Origin: Eudromia elegans
Lineage: Eukaryota; Chordata; Aves; Tinamiformes; Tinamidae
Reading direction: 5' to 3'
Length of the DNA: 64,000 nt
Assembly: GCA_003342815.1 (NCBI GenBank)
Contig: PTEX01000140.1
Coordinates: forward strand, 824,694 to 888,693
Shown here: positions 49,431-61,250 of the stretch, piece after piece
How positions within the stretch are numbered: the stretch's first letter is position 1
Layout: each line of letters starts with the position of its first letter
The notes under the pieces: model-generated
Told to the model about the DNA's origin: nothing
Databases searched by the model: none
Seen by the model: the letters and a program-made list of their open reading frames with translations, nothing else
Position numbers and translations under genes: made by a program

Positions 49431-52400
49431 TAAGGTGGGATATAGTCTTCTGAGAGAAGAGTGGGTGCCAAGTGGATTAAGAAAGCAGATTTCTATTCCA
49501 GAGGCAATGAATATTAAAAAACACAGAAATATTATTGAACTCTGCTTGAGTCATGAGCATGTTTCTTCCTCTCCAACAGGTGTGCACATACATTAGGGAT
49601 GGTGTTTTTACTTTTAAAGAATAGTAATACAAAATTCTGTTTCTCTAGTGTTTCTATTGATACCTCGCAGGGATCACTGTAACTTCATCTACATGGGAAT
49701 GCCGTGGAAACCTTGGTCCCGATAATGGACTTTGGGAAGTGTCATGGGACTTTCCTTTCTATGATAGGAGAAGGACTAGCTTTAGTACCACTACAGACTT
49801 GAGATGAAGCCTGGGCACATGCCGGGACTCCAAATTCAGAAGTTTTTCTCAGTATGGTAATGTAAAAGAAGCCAGTTGTGTCCAAAATTACTTCACTCTG
49901 AATGACTTGTGTTAAAAGGTTAGTCTTAGATGTGTCACCGATTGATTCCCCCTGAGATAGTACTACTTTCAGAAATGAAGAAATGCTCTAAATAAGTACT
50001 GTGAGCATATCAACATGTTAAAAAAAGATTCGTCCGGTGTATGAAATATCTGAGTGATTAAAGAAGGCATTAAACTACAAGCCTCTATAATACAAGTCTT
50101 GTAACTTTAGTTCTGCGCTGCTATTTGCAACTGTGTTGTTCAAGGGGATTGCTTCAAAACATTAGAATGTAATCCTTCTGTTATTTTCATCCAAGGAAAG
50201 TAGTCAAAAGTAAGTGCTTAAAAATTTACTAATAAGAAAGGATACACAAAGACGAAAAATGCAGATTATTAATATTTTATATGATTTGTGATGTGGTTTC
50301 ACATAAAAACTTTTTTTCAGTTATGAACATTTCTGTCACAAACTACGCATGACTTCTGTCTTTCCTGCATTTGTGAACTAACACAGTCTGTGAATTTTAG
50401 TGTTATATAAAAGCAGTACTGGGAGACAATAGCACTACAGGAGAAAGGAAAAGGTCTATTTTTTGCAAGTTTTTGTGTTTGAAGGGAAACCTAGGGTTCC
50501 TGTACGGGAGACATTTCTTAATTGAGAACTTTGTAGGAGACCTGCCCAACTTGGAGAGCTAAAAACTGATGCCAGAGATCAGATCAATGAAGCAAAAAGT
50601 AACAAATTGATAGATGGTGTTTATACAAAAATTGTAAAAGCTCTTGAGGATGACAAAGTTCCTGCTAAGTGTCATTTGGAATTTCTCACTAAAACTATCT
50701 AGGTACGAGGAGCTTGGAAGGTATTTGTGCTTGTTGTGGTGCTGTTCTTAGCTGTTCTGAAAGCAGTATGGAATAGGGAATAAATAACAGAATAATTAAA
50801 TCTGGTGGTGTTAAGTTACACAGGAATTTAAAGAAAATTAATTACAAAGGGCTCTTGTGAAAGTCATGTAGAATTACCCTGCAGATTCACATGTTTGTAA
50901 TACGGATTTTAGTATCTGTATGTGATTGAGGTATCCAAGGTCCAAATTAGATGGTGAAAATCTAGTCAGTATGACTAGAAAGCTTACCACATTTATATGT
51001 CTAATTGAGGGTGAACTGAATCTTTCCTCACTCCTCACTGACTGAGAGTCAAGATCAGCTTTCTAACATCTTCATATGATTAGAAAACAAACAAAATCAG
51101 AGGATTTCAAGTTCATTACTTTCTGTTGCAGTTTTAATCTGTCAACAAACTGCGAGTTGAGGTTGCAACTTGGAGAGGCAAGAGAGTGAAAACTGCTCTA
51201 ATGATAAAGCGGATCTCCTAACTCTCTGTCCAGCCTTGATCCCAAGCAAATAAAAATTTTGGCATTCGTCTCTGTGGAGAAGGACCAACTTAAACATACC
51301 CATCCTTGGAGTGTGTAGGCTCCCTTTATTACACAGTGAGTGTTATGCCCATAGATGCTACCTATGCTAAATAAAGTGGGGACGTTCCATTTTAGCTCAG
51401 CATTTTTTGTCTTTGCCTGAGCAGTATTCAAGCAGGCAATTTTTGTGCTGTCCTTCATTTTTGAACCATATGGCTACCTGTCTTCATGAGGTCAGAGGTG
51501 CAATAGTTGGAGATAGATGTGATGAGAAACCAGTGCTCAGTTTTAAGCTGATCCAGTTTACTTGTTTTGGCACAAGAGCAACATGATGTGAAGTAGGGTT
51601 GTCAGGTATTGGGAGGATAGGAATGCTGGGTTTTGTGTCACTGACAGCTTATGCTATTTAAAATTGCAGCATGAGAGTTTCATTTCCACTTAGCTCAGAG
51701 ATGCATTTTATTTGCCGCAAAACTGAAGGTTGAGCCATAGAAGTGATGTAATCAAAGAGTTTGTTATGATTTCTACAGGAAAGACCTATTCCTTCACAGA
51801 GAAATCCCTAGTTGCAGTTTAAAAAGCTAAGCTTGGAGCAAAACTGCATGCTTATAGTCTGAATCTGTAGATACTTCTTTTTATTTCCATTTAGTTTTCT
51901 AGAAAATGTTGTTTTTCTTTGTGGAAACTTTAAAAATCAAATACTGTCATTTTCCACTTTTAGGAGGAACTCTAAAGCTATCTAAAATCCTCTGGACAGT
52001 AGGCTATAATAATATACTTTAAAAATTCAAAGGGTTCTAGTTTTGATATTGAAAGAGAAGGAAACTGTTATCAAACTTTCACGTCTTGTTAGTACAAAAG
52101 TTTATCCTGAATATATTCTGTTGTATTGCACAGCTCACGCTGTGCTTGCAGAGGTCTCCTGACATGGAGCCCAGGAAACTTGACACATTATTTTAGTCAT
52201 GCCTCAAACACAGGGCAGAAAATAGGCTGAGATTAAGATGTTAACTGGAGCACAGCTATAATATTCTCAGTACAAAGGTTCCACCGTATGACGTCTGGGT
52301 GCCTTACTTACCGCTTACATGATTTTCTGAATTTGTTCAACATGAAGCATTTCAGTGGGTCAGTTCTTCGTTTGCAGCAAGGTTGTCAAAACAAGGTTGT

Positions 52401-55400
52401 ATGGGATATCATAGCTGAAACACCGTGTTTCTGAGGCTCTGCCGGAATGATGCCGGCCAAGCTTTTGGTTTTGAAGCTGGCGACCTAAAAACAGTACCTG
52501 GACAGGCAACTGGGCGGAGTGCACTGAGCAGAGGTGGTGGTGGCGGCAAGCAGCGAGCTATGTCCATGCTCCGTGGAAGAACTTGCTGGGGTGCAAGTCC
52601 CATCTCCTTGCAGGTGTACTGGGAGGTGTGCAGGTCTGTCAGACGCCTGGGTGGTCCTGTGGTGTGCTCCTCCTCTGATATTGCCTGTGAGGGAAGGAAA
52701 TGACAGTGATCGTCCGATCAGCTGAGGATTTGTCCACGATCACATGGGTGTCTGCAGGGAGGTAGGGTTTAAACTGGGATTTCCCAAAGCAAGGTTAGGT
52801 TCCTCACCACTGAGGAATGTTCTGCATGTAATGCCTGCCTGACTCTGTGCCTTCCCCCAGGTGAAATGCCTGACTGGTCCTGGTCGCCCTCTCCTTCTTC
52901 CATGGCATCGCTCATGCCTTGTAATGTCCTTTGCATCATATCCTTGTAACCAAGTAACATAATATTTAACAAATGGAGGGAAGTGTCTATAAGGAAATAG
53001 TGCAGATCGTTAATTTCTCAGGCTGTACAGGCTTCTGGGAGCTACCAGCAGTAGTCACTTCTGAGCTTCGTTTATGCAGGAGTGTAAAACCTTGTTATGT
53101 TGCTGTAACATGAACGTTTACTGTTGAATTGTGCAAGTGACCACTGAAGACATGCTATGGGCCTTTGGTTTCCTCCCCTGTGGAGCCACCTCATGGGATT
53201 TGCACATATCCCATGCCTCACATGGCATCTTCAGTGTGCCCAGTGTCTAAAATGCTACTTGCTCTTCCATTAATTATAAGGAAGTGTGGAAGATTAGATC
53301 AGGTGTGGAGATATTTATAATATGTAAGCCCAAGTGAGGTAGTTATGACCCTTCATTATATGAAGTTCTGACACCAGGCATTATTAAGGGCTCAAAAAAA
53401 ATACTTTCAGAGAAATTAATTCTGCTTAAAATTCATTGATGTTAGAATCCTTATGAGGATAAGGTGTCATTTTGAATACACAGAAGAATGGTACTGATCA
53501 TCATTGTCTTGGATATCATTGTCATTTGATTTGTGCGACGCACTTTACATGGGAAATTAAATGTTGTTGTACTTGTTTTATGGGTGGAGAAACTGAAGTA
53601 CAAGGACATGAAAGCATATTTAATCAAAGTGAAAAGTAGGTATTAAATGCATGGGTATGTATAAGCCAGATAAAATAGTTTGCTTTACACCATGGTTTAG
53701 CTAACTACAAAGTATTAAGTTCCCTAATGATATTTAGTTTAAAGTCTATTGATATAGTTAAACTGAGAGCTGTGAAAGACATTGTTTGTAGAATTTGTTG
53801 TGTGTACTGTTAATTTTCCATTTTAGTATCTTCTACCCTGTTTTTCTTAGGTTGAAGAGTGGTTCAGTTCACTTCTTTTATTCTTTCTTCCTCTGTCAAG
53901 CATGGAGAGAGACACAGAAATGCTTAAGCTCAATTTTCCATGACCATGCATTTTGTAATGTTGAATATATGTCAAAATGTTGAAAAGAGTTATTTTCAAA
54001 CTTTATTTTCTTCCTTCAAATAATACCTGTTTTGTACGCATTCCTCTGATTAAGTTAGTTGCATTTATCCAGGGTGATGTAGCACATCTGACATTTATTT
54101 GTTTAATCATGAGTACCCTTAATTTTATTAAGATCTCTAGCATGTTTAAATATTGGATTTAAGCCCTTTCTTATGGCAAATACTAGTGTTTGAATATGCT
54201 AACAGAAATGTTTTTCTTCTCTCAGATGATAGAGTATTAATGTAATTGGTAAATCAGATGATATCTAGCACTTCATTGTAATTCTCTACTTTACATGTAA
54301 ATTACATTTTGAAGCACCATATCTTTTCTCAGTGGTGATTAATCCTTGAAATAAAGGGCTAGGGGAGATCGCTTGCTTGTTTTAAATGGTGCATTCCCCT
54401 ATTGGGAAAGATTAACTATGTACAACTTTGTTGAGCTGTACATACAAATTGTTGAGGTTAGCAATTTGCAATGAATTGTTGAGTTGTCTGTAGAGAGCAA
54501 TTCCTTTTTTCAAAGGAGTGCTCATCAGGTGACATTACTCTATGTTTCTCTAAGGGAAATAAGTTCTTGTTATCTTTTGTCTTAGATTGAGATGTAAGTT
54601 CTGTGTTAACATTTGAATTTACCTAAATCTGGGAAGCAAAACTCATCAATAATATGTTTGATAGATAGAAGAAAGGCATAGGAAAGTAGAGAAGGCAGTT
54701 CCTAGACAGAGCTTCATTCTGCATGTCTTTGTTTTGCATTTCTAAATTTCAGATGTCATGCAGTGTCCTGTGTTGACTCATCTCCGCCTGTTTGTGAAGC
54801 ACCCTCAGCTGGTCTTTAGCATTTCTGCTTCCTTTTCTTGTTCTTTTCCTCTTTTGGACTGTACAGTGGAGATACTCATGCTTTGGTTAATTTTGCTGGA
54901 AGTACTGTTTGTTCACACTGAGCTCCTGGAAGTGAGTGGTAGAACATCAATGCGAAAATTTGGGCTTCTATGTTGGAATTAGGGGGAAATCTTGCTAACT
55001 ATATCATTTCTGTATGTGGAGGCACTTGCAAAATACATTATGCTTAGTGGGGAAGTACTGTCATTTAGAAGTGCTGCTGAATCTCGGTTAGTTAAGGGAA
55101 TGCCATAAGCTACTCCTTCGTTTAGGATGGTCTGACTTGGCCCTTGCTCCGCCCTAGAGGTACTAGCAGAGAGTGTTTGAGCAGAGACATGTCACAGCAT
55201 ATGCACCGTTTCAAAGTTATCTGGAGGAAAGGAAAATGAGCAAGCACAATAACATTTGAATTTGAATTAATTTAATTTGAATTCATTTAGTGTCCATGGT
55301 TTTCCTTCATTCCACGTAAGAAACAGATAACTGAAAACAACAAATGATTGCAATTAGTGAGATAGATTGATGTTGCTTCTTGTGCCAGTTAGCGTGTCCA

Positions 55401-55755
55401 TGTGCTTAATGTGTGCAGCAGGGTGGTTTTTTTGCTAAAACTGTATGGAAAACAGATATTTGAACAGGAGTGACAATGAATGGAACCACTGCCTATTTTC
55501 TGTGCTGTATGCTATTGAAAAGGAGGCCTGAGGCTGGCGGCGTCTGATAGATGCGCCTGTCAAAGGCTTGGCTTTAAAGACCATTAAAAAGTGGGTATCT
55601 CGCCACATCCTAGATGAATGGTACGAGTAGAACTGCTAGCCTGTTTTTCTTTGCCTGTTTTTTGGCAATATATTTCACAGCTTTGAAAGTACTTGGATGC
55701 CACAGTGAATGATATGAAATTAGTAAACTGAAAGAACAATTAGAACAGAAAAGTG

Positions 55756-55790
55756 ACTCCTTATTTTTATTTCCCTTCTTGAAATTGCAG
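55756..55790 (+). other. 3' splice site of FRMPD4 intron 1
   Basis: A T/C-rich stretch (TCCTTATTTTTATTTCCCTT, about 55758-55777) is followed by GAAATTGCAG ending at 55790, a good acceptor with C at -3. A candidate branch-point A lies in the AAACTGAAA stretch near 55725-55733. The acceptor fixes the 5' edge and reading phase of exon 2. Confidence 0.8.
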
Positions 55791-55907
55791 CCACAGGAAC
55801 AAGTCCTCGGGCTGGCCACATCCTTCAGGGACCTGGAGCTTGAACCAGGGAACACCTTATGGATGGGAGATGACGGCAAACAGAGATGGAAGAGACTACT
55901 TCCTCAA
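55791..55907 (+). CDS. FRMPD4: FRMPD4 coding exon 2 (start of WW domain)
   Basis: A 117-bp internal coding exon. It opens with one base finishing a split codon, then has 38 whole codons, and ends with AA, the first two bases of the next codon. The peptide runs [15 protein letters not shown] at residues 1-15 and [16 protein letters not shown] at residues 22-37. The latter is the first half of a WW domain: the signature Trp is residue 25 (TGG at 55864-55866) and the Tyr-Phe pair of the second strand is residues 36-37. From memory, human FRMPD4 begins with nearly the same peptide after a short first exon, and continues INHMTQ. The split AA codon would give Asn if exon 3 starts with C or T, as expected. 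FRMPD4 (Preso) is a postsynaptic WW-PDZ-FERM scaffold that binds PSD-95 and regulates spine morphology and group I mGluR signalling. The other two forward frames lack this similarity. What could overturn the call is a better match to another WW protein; FRMPD family paralogues known to me do not share this N-terminus. Confidence 0.87.
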
Positions 55908-55913
55908 GTAAGT
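55908..55913 (+). other. 5' splice site of FRMPD4 intron 2
   Basis: GTAAGT directly follows exon 2, matching the U1 consensus at all six intron positions. The last exon base is A rather than G, a common variation. It leaves two bases of a split codon in exon 2, so intron 2 is also phase 2 and exon 2 could be skipped without shifting the frame. Confidence 0.82.
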
Positions 55914-57154
55914 AGTGGTGTGAACTTTTGCAACCTCTAGATTCAGGCTTTACAATAGTGCTGTAGCTCTGTTACCAACAATATCTTCCTTGGAATCCTA
56001 ATACCAGCTTCAGTCTTACAAAGCTAATGTTGATATGTTTTGGTTTGTTGCACAGAGATAGCTTTGTCTGTACTTTACTGTGGTTTATAAAACTTTGTTT
56101 TAATCCTTGGTTATTCTTCATTTAGCCAAGAAAACACTGATGATATGAGGGCCTGTGATTCATTGAGGAATTACAGCAAATGTCATTAAAAAAAAATCTC
56201 TTGCTTAAAGAATAAGGCAAAAGGTCAATTCTGACTGGGACTAATAACTCTCATCCGTCTCTGCCATGTGAGCTCTTTTAGTTTGCCTAATAAGTTCATT
56301 ATACTGGTAAAGGGAAAAGTACATGTCTTGATCCTGTACAGCTTTTGTCTTTTGAATTCTTCTCATGATCCTTTCCAGGTTTCTCATGTTCCTTTAGCTC
56401 TGAAATTAAAAGTTTGTAAAATAAATGTCAATGTGAATGATTTGATTGTAAACAAAATTGGATTTTCTTTTCCCAGTGAAAACCATGCGGAATTATTATT
56501 TTGAGTTACTTAAGTGGCTTGGATAAAATACAGTTTCATATCCTTGCAAATACACTCTATTGCAGATTTGAAACCTGTTTTCTGAGGAGGGGTGGTAGTG
56601 AGTTAGCAGAACAGCATTTTACAGCACCAGTTGCTTTTTACAGCAGTAGTTGCTGTAGCTTACATTTTATTTTAAGACCAGCATTATGATTTTACTCATG
56701 TGGAAAGTTGGAGGGTTTTATTATTTCATTTTTTATGTTCATCAGTCCGCATGGAAGCTTATCAGTGCTTAAAAAGTCCTTGGGAGAGAATCACAAGCCT
56801 TTCTTATGACAGCAAGAGGAAAAGGATCAAAATTATTTCAAACTGACCATAAAAGCCCTAAATTCACCCCAGATCCTTCTTCTGCAAAACTTGAATTGTG
56901 CTGGGTGAGAAGGAGCACCCCTTTTCCTCTCCTGCCTGACCCTCCTCACCTGCTCAGGGCGATGATCGCCTTGCCCTGCTAGGAGGGCTGTCCTTTGGGA
57001 GCCACAGAGGGCAGGTTTGGAGCAGTGCGGTGACCTGCACGCAGCCGTGGGAAGGATTTCAGCATTTAGAGGGATGTTTAGACCCATCCACTTTACTTGC
57101 CTGGGTTAATGAAGGTTCAAAGGTGTTGCATTCTTCTGTGAACACGTGTTTGTC

Positions 57155-57545
57155 TGCTGTGTGTGTCTGTGCGACGTGGGCTGCGGCGCTGGGCAGCGCG
57201 GAGCTGAAAGCCGGGCACTACATCAGTGTGTTGGCATATTACTCGAGTATATTAGTGTATTACTGGAGTTGTGGCATGATCTGCACCCCTGAGAACTGCC
57301 GAGGTGGGACTGAAAGCTCAGTCACGAGGACGGCGGTTCCGCGCGGCTCCCTGGCTGCGGCCGGGCAGCGATGCTCCAGGCCCTGCCTTCCCCCACAGCC
57401 CATCGGTGAAGGCAGGAGGGTTCTGGGCAGGGCCGAGGGGTCTCTAAACAGGAGCACGAGCTTCAGCAAGAGGCACCGCGTTCCCTTCCTCCTTTCACGC
57501 GCTGGTCACGTCGTGGGCTGCGGTATTTCCCGGGCAGCTATAAAC
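57155..57545. other. CpG-island-like patch 1.25 kb after FRMPD4 exon 2
   Basis: By eye about 28 CpG in 390 bases at near 60 percent G+C, giving observed/expected around 0.8, in an intron where CpG is otherwise rare. Dense parts are GCTGCGGCGCTGGGCAGCGC near 57180-57199 and GACGGCGGTTCCGCGCGGCT near 57329-57348. A plus-strand frame of 181 codons spans 57030-57575 but has no recognisable domain and is probably compositional. Its position just inside intron 2 would suit an internal promoter or enhancer; that is inference. Confidence 0.5.
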
Positions 57546-60500
57546 AGCTGTGGCTTACAGCATGCAGTGCATTAGGAGTCATTAATTCTGTGATTTGAGA
57601 ACGTTTTCTAACTTGGAATAGCTAACAATCGTTTTGTTTATTTTCGGGATGGCCTTTTAGTACACTAAAGTGCCCTGTCTTCTTACAGCTCTCCTAGATC
57701 TATAAAATTGAGGATATTGAGTAAAGGAATATGACTTCATATCAAACAATGCCAAATTATGCCTAAAGAAACGCTGTGGGATGGGGTGGGAGGTCTGTTT
57801 TGCAGAAAGTTTTTCTGTGTGGTTGTTTTTGTTTTAACTTTCATGCTCTTATGAAGTGTTTGTCTCCAATACGCTTTGGGGCCTTAGTTTTGAAGCCTCT
57901 TTGGGGCTCTCCTTCCATTTGTTTGCATGTAGATTTCTTGCAGATATGACAAAAAGTTGTCCATCTTTTCTGGATGCTTCATCAATACTTTGTGAGGATA
58001 TATTATAGTGAAGAGATGCCTTGCTTTTCTATTTGCTGAGATTAAATACATAAACTGTGTAAAAATAAATACATAAATGCAACTGGAACTGATCAAGACA
58101 ACTCTAGTACTGTCTCCCTGATCCCTCCCATAACTTTAGAAAGCTCGTTTCAGAGTACAAAGAAGAGTAAAAGTTGGAGCTCTGGGCAGCTCTCCTAAGC
58201 CAGGTCACATCCACGCAGTTGCTCTGCTTCCCTCTCAGCAAAAGTTTCCACCAGCTGTATTGGACCAGTCATTTTAGAGTGGGTCTCTTTAGTTCTTTCT
58301 CTCTCTGATTAGATCCCTTTAGAATTTTATAGAGCCAAACTGGCATCTCAGAATCAAGGGACAGCAGGAAAAGGTGGTAGAGTGTAATGTGTTGATGAGA
58401 TCTTAGCTCTGGGTTGCAAAATGAATTTAATAATAAGAAAAAAAAGATTAAGCAAGGCAAGGTTTGCTGTAGTCCATTTTCAAGATGTTGAAGATTTGGC
58501 TGACAGGTAAGAATCAGTGTATTCTAACATTTTTCATATATATATTTCCTTCTCTTCCCGTCAGGAGCCAATTTTTACTCTGTATTTATATATTACTTTT
58601 AGCATAATAGCTAAATAGATTTGGTCTACTAAATGCAATGTTTAATTCTTTGCAAAGCTTAGTAGGATCAAAATGACGGTGTGGGAGCTCTGTACTCCTT
58701 GCAGGGTAGCTGAGGAGCAGAGGATAGTTTGAACTCTAAGGCATGAGTACAAAATTGCAGTCAGAGCACTCATGTGCTACATGATAGATCATGGGACAGA
58801 TATCTTCTACATGCTTAGTATCCAGTAAAAGAGCCTCACTGGGTTATGAGGGCCACAGATCTAGAAATAATTTCTGTACTAGCTTTGCAGTGAGGAGCTC
58901 GTTTGCAAAAGGAGATGTCCTTTACTTTTTCTTTGTGTCAGAAGAAGACAAAGATGTCAAATCTCAGCAGGCTGTGTATTTGCAACTCAGTCTGTCTTTT
59001 AGCACTGTCCAGAAGCTCCCCAGATAGCTAATACAGAACCAGGAATTAATCAGGTTGGCAGAGTCTTTTGATTCTACCTGAGGGTTTGGCATCAATTTTG
59101 CACCCCCTTAAATTATTTCATCCTGGTATGTTGTAGTTGTCTACTGGAAGTTAATACAAAGTTTTCTTAGTAAGGCTGTGTATATCCAAACTATAATGCT
59201 ATCATAGTAAATGGAAAAAGAACAGGCTGCTCTAAGAAGTGGAAAGAATGAGGAGACTGAGGAAGTTGGCTTGCATAATTCTTTGATATTTTGTGCCTAG
59301 CTTTTACCTGCTGGTGTCTCTGAGCAGCTTTGAATGCAAATTGAACAGTACGCATGGCATGAGAATACTCACAGTACATCTTTTGTAGCAAATGTTTTAA
59401 AGGGCACAACATTGGCTATAAAAGCATACATCAGTCATGTCTCCAGAATAGTAATGCTCATTAAACAAAGTGATAATCCACCAGGATGTATAAAAAACCA
59501 GTAACTTAGAAAATGGAGTGTAACCCTGAAACCACGTGGAACCGTGCACTGCTGTACTGATTCACCGGCTCTAATCTAGCTGCAGTTACTAGTGAAGGAT
59601 GGCACTGTTTGCTTATAACGTCTGTGTGTTAAGTTTTGAGCTGGGGATTTGCATTTTAGCAGATAGACCAAGAAATGAATATGTCTAGTGATTCCTTTTT
59701 GGAGGCATTTAGTAGTAGTCATTGCAGTGTCTATTACTTGTCCAAGGGAAAGTCCTCCTTAGCTTTCAAAATGGCTTCTCTTGCTAGCACTGATTTTACT
59801 CATAAATGAAACCACTACATAATTTTATTTCTTTCATTCTTCACCTCTGGATTTTAGGAATTAAATAATGAGATGATTGTTGACAGTTGTGTCAACAGAG
59901 GAAGGAGAGAGATCAGCAAGATAGCTTGTCATATTGTCTCAGAGGCTTTTTATAGCCCTACAGATTTCAAATTGCATCATGCTGCAGGAGAAACAGCAAT
60001 TCAGATCCTTCATTTGCTTTTGATTAAAGATGTATAAACCAGGTATTACGACGATGAAATGCACATGAGCTCTGTACAAGCAAATAAGATAATTCATAGC
60101 AACATTAACTGCTTTTTACTTAAATAATTTACTTAGTGCCATAAGTGCATATCCACTCAACTGCAAGAAGACATATTGTAATTTTGAGATTGTAGAATGA
60201 ATAGAGAATCTTTATGTGAAATGAAAAGTAATTATATAGTGTCAGTGCGAGTGCTTTTAAGGAATGAATATGAAGAGATTTTTATTCTTTCTACTGAAGC
60301 AAATTTGGTTTCTTTCAAATCTACGAAAGCCCCTGTGGCCTGAGCTAATCAGTGGTAGCTTCCTTTGCCAGACAGCACTTTTTTAAAACTTTGAGAAGAA
60401 CCTTTTACCAGCATGTTTTGAGATGTCATTATCAATTCATTATCTTCTCTGTACAGGTGACACAATCAGGACCATTTTGCAAAACTCTAAAATGCTTTTC

Positions 60501-61132
60501 TTAAGCTTAGGCTAAGGTAAAACTTAAGTTTCAGAATTTCGTCCATCCCATTTTAGTTTTCCACTTTACTTCAAATAGCCTTATGAGGTAAATAATATAT
60601 TTCAGTATGAGAGGATGGCAATCTAGTATTCTTTCAGTGTATTTGTATATAGCACAAGCAGTGTTAAGACAGACCTTCAATATAAAATAATTTACAGTAT
60701 ATATTCAACTTAGTTAAAAGCCTGTTTTCGTCATGTTTATTATATACACTATGTAGTACGTGATAATATGACATTTCTGTAACACTAAATAGAACACTAA
60801 CGGAAATATTATTAAAAGTCTATTTGATGTGGCTGTAGGGTTTTAGGGAGATGAAGCAAGGCAGGAAGGTTTTGCCTGATTTTGTCCACAAAGAGTTTAG
60901 CTTCACAGCAACTGAAACTGGTTGCCGATGCCACAATCTATTTCCAGTATGTATATTTTTGCCATTTTCCTCATATCAGCCTTGGTGCTCATTAGACCTG
61001 GTAGGGGAGTTAGTGAAGGGAAATAAACTGGCAAAAGTTAATAAAAAATCAGCCCCATGAAAAAGGAATACATTTGCTGTCAGTTTAGCTCTCTTAGCCA
61101 GTTCTTTACATGGTCACATAACGCTGAAGAAG

Positions 61133-61250
61133 AATTCAGGGTTGAAGAGACCCTTGGAAGTTGGATGATGCAGCCTTTTACTTACAGCAGGGCTAATGCC
61201 AAATGATAAGCACTAACACTGATACAGGGCGAGGACCAGGAATATATGAC
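61133..61250 (-). mobile_element. Probable old CR1 3' end, minus strand
   Basis: On the plus strand, AATTCAGGGTTGAAGAGACC followed by CTTGGAAGTTGGATGATGCA and CAGCAGGGCTAATGCCAAAT follows the order of an inverted CR1 3' end (normally ...GGTTGGAAGGGACC, ATCATCTAGTCC, GCAGGGCTAAC). Similarity is weak, so this is an old copy or a partial chance match. Confidence 0.4.

Larger units (their letters stand above)
46095..55755. other. Intron stretch up to the exon 2 acceptor, no other gene recognised
   Basis: AT-rich unique sequence. A TTTG/TTTC-rich run lies at 48121-48167 and a TATAA-type repeat at 49411-49430. A stretch at 50401-50700 reads as two abutting frames that look coding-like. A GC-richer segment lies at 52430-52900, with open frames on both strands and no motif. 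No splice-flanked exon other than exon 2 is convincing. Confidence 0.55.
1..55790 (+). other. FRMPD4: FRMPD4 intron 1, 3' part (incomplete on the left)
   Basis: This is the sequence upstream of the only exon I can support. It ends in a pyrimidine-rich tract and the acceptor AG at 55789-55790. Exon 2 begins with one base that completes a codon, so this is a phase-2 intron and the preceding coding exon ends with the first two bases of a codon. I looked for a start codon followed by the expected first-exon peptide (MDVFSFVK..., from memory of the human protein) and did not find it, so exon 1 probably lies left of the window. FRMPD4 is known to have a very long first intron in mammals, which fits. 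The content is AT-rich unique sequence, CR1 fragments, simple repeats and a few CpG-rich patches. That it is intronic is an inference from the single exon. Confidence 0.75.

Noticed and set aside
55610..55879. Minus-strand open frame across exon 2
   Set aside because: The plus strand carries the splice sites and the FRMPD4 peptide, so this is a shadow.
57030..57575. Plus-strand open frame of 181 codons
   Set aside because: It lies in the CpG-rich patch where stops are rare; the peptide shows no domain, no matching splice context and no recognisable relative.
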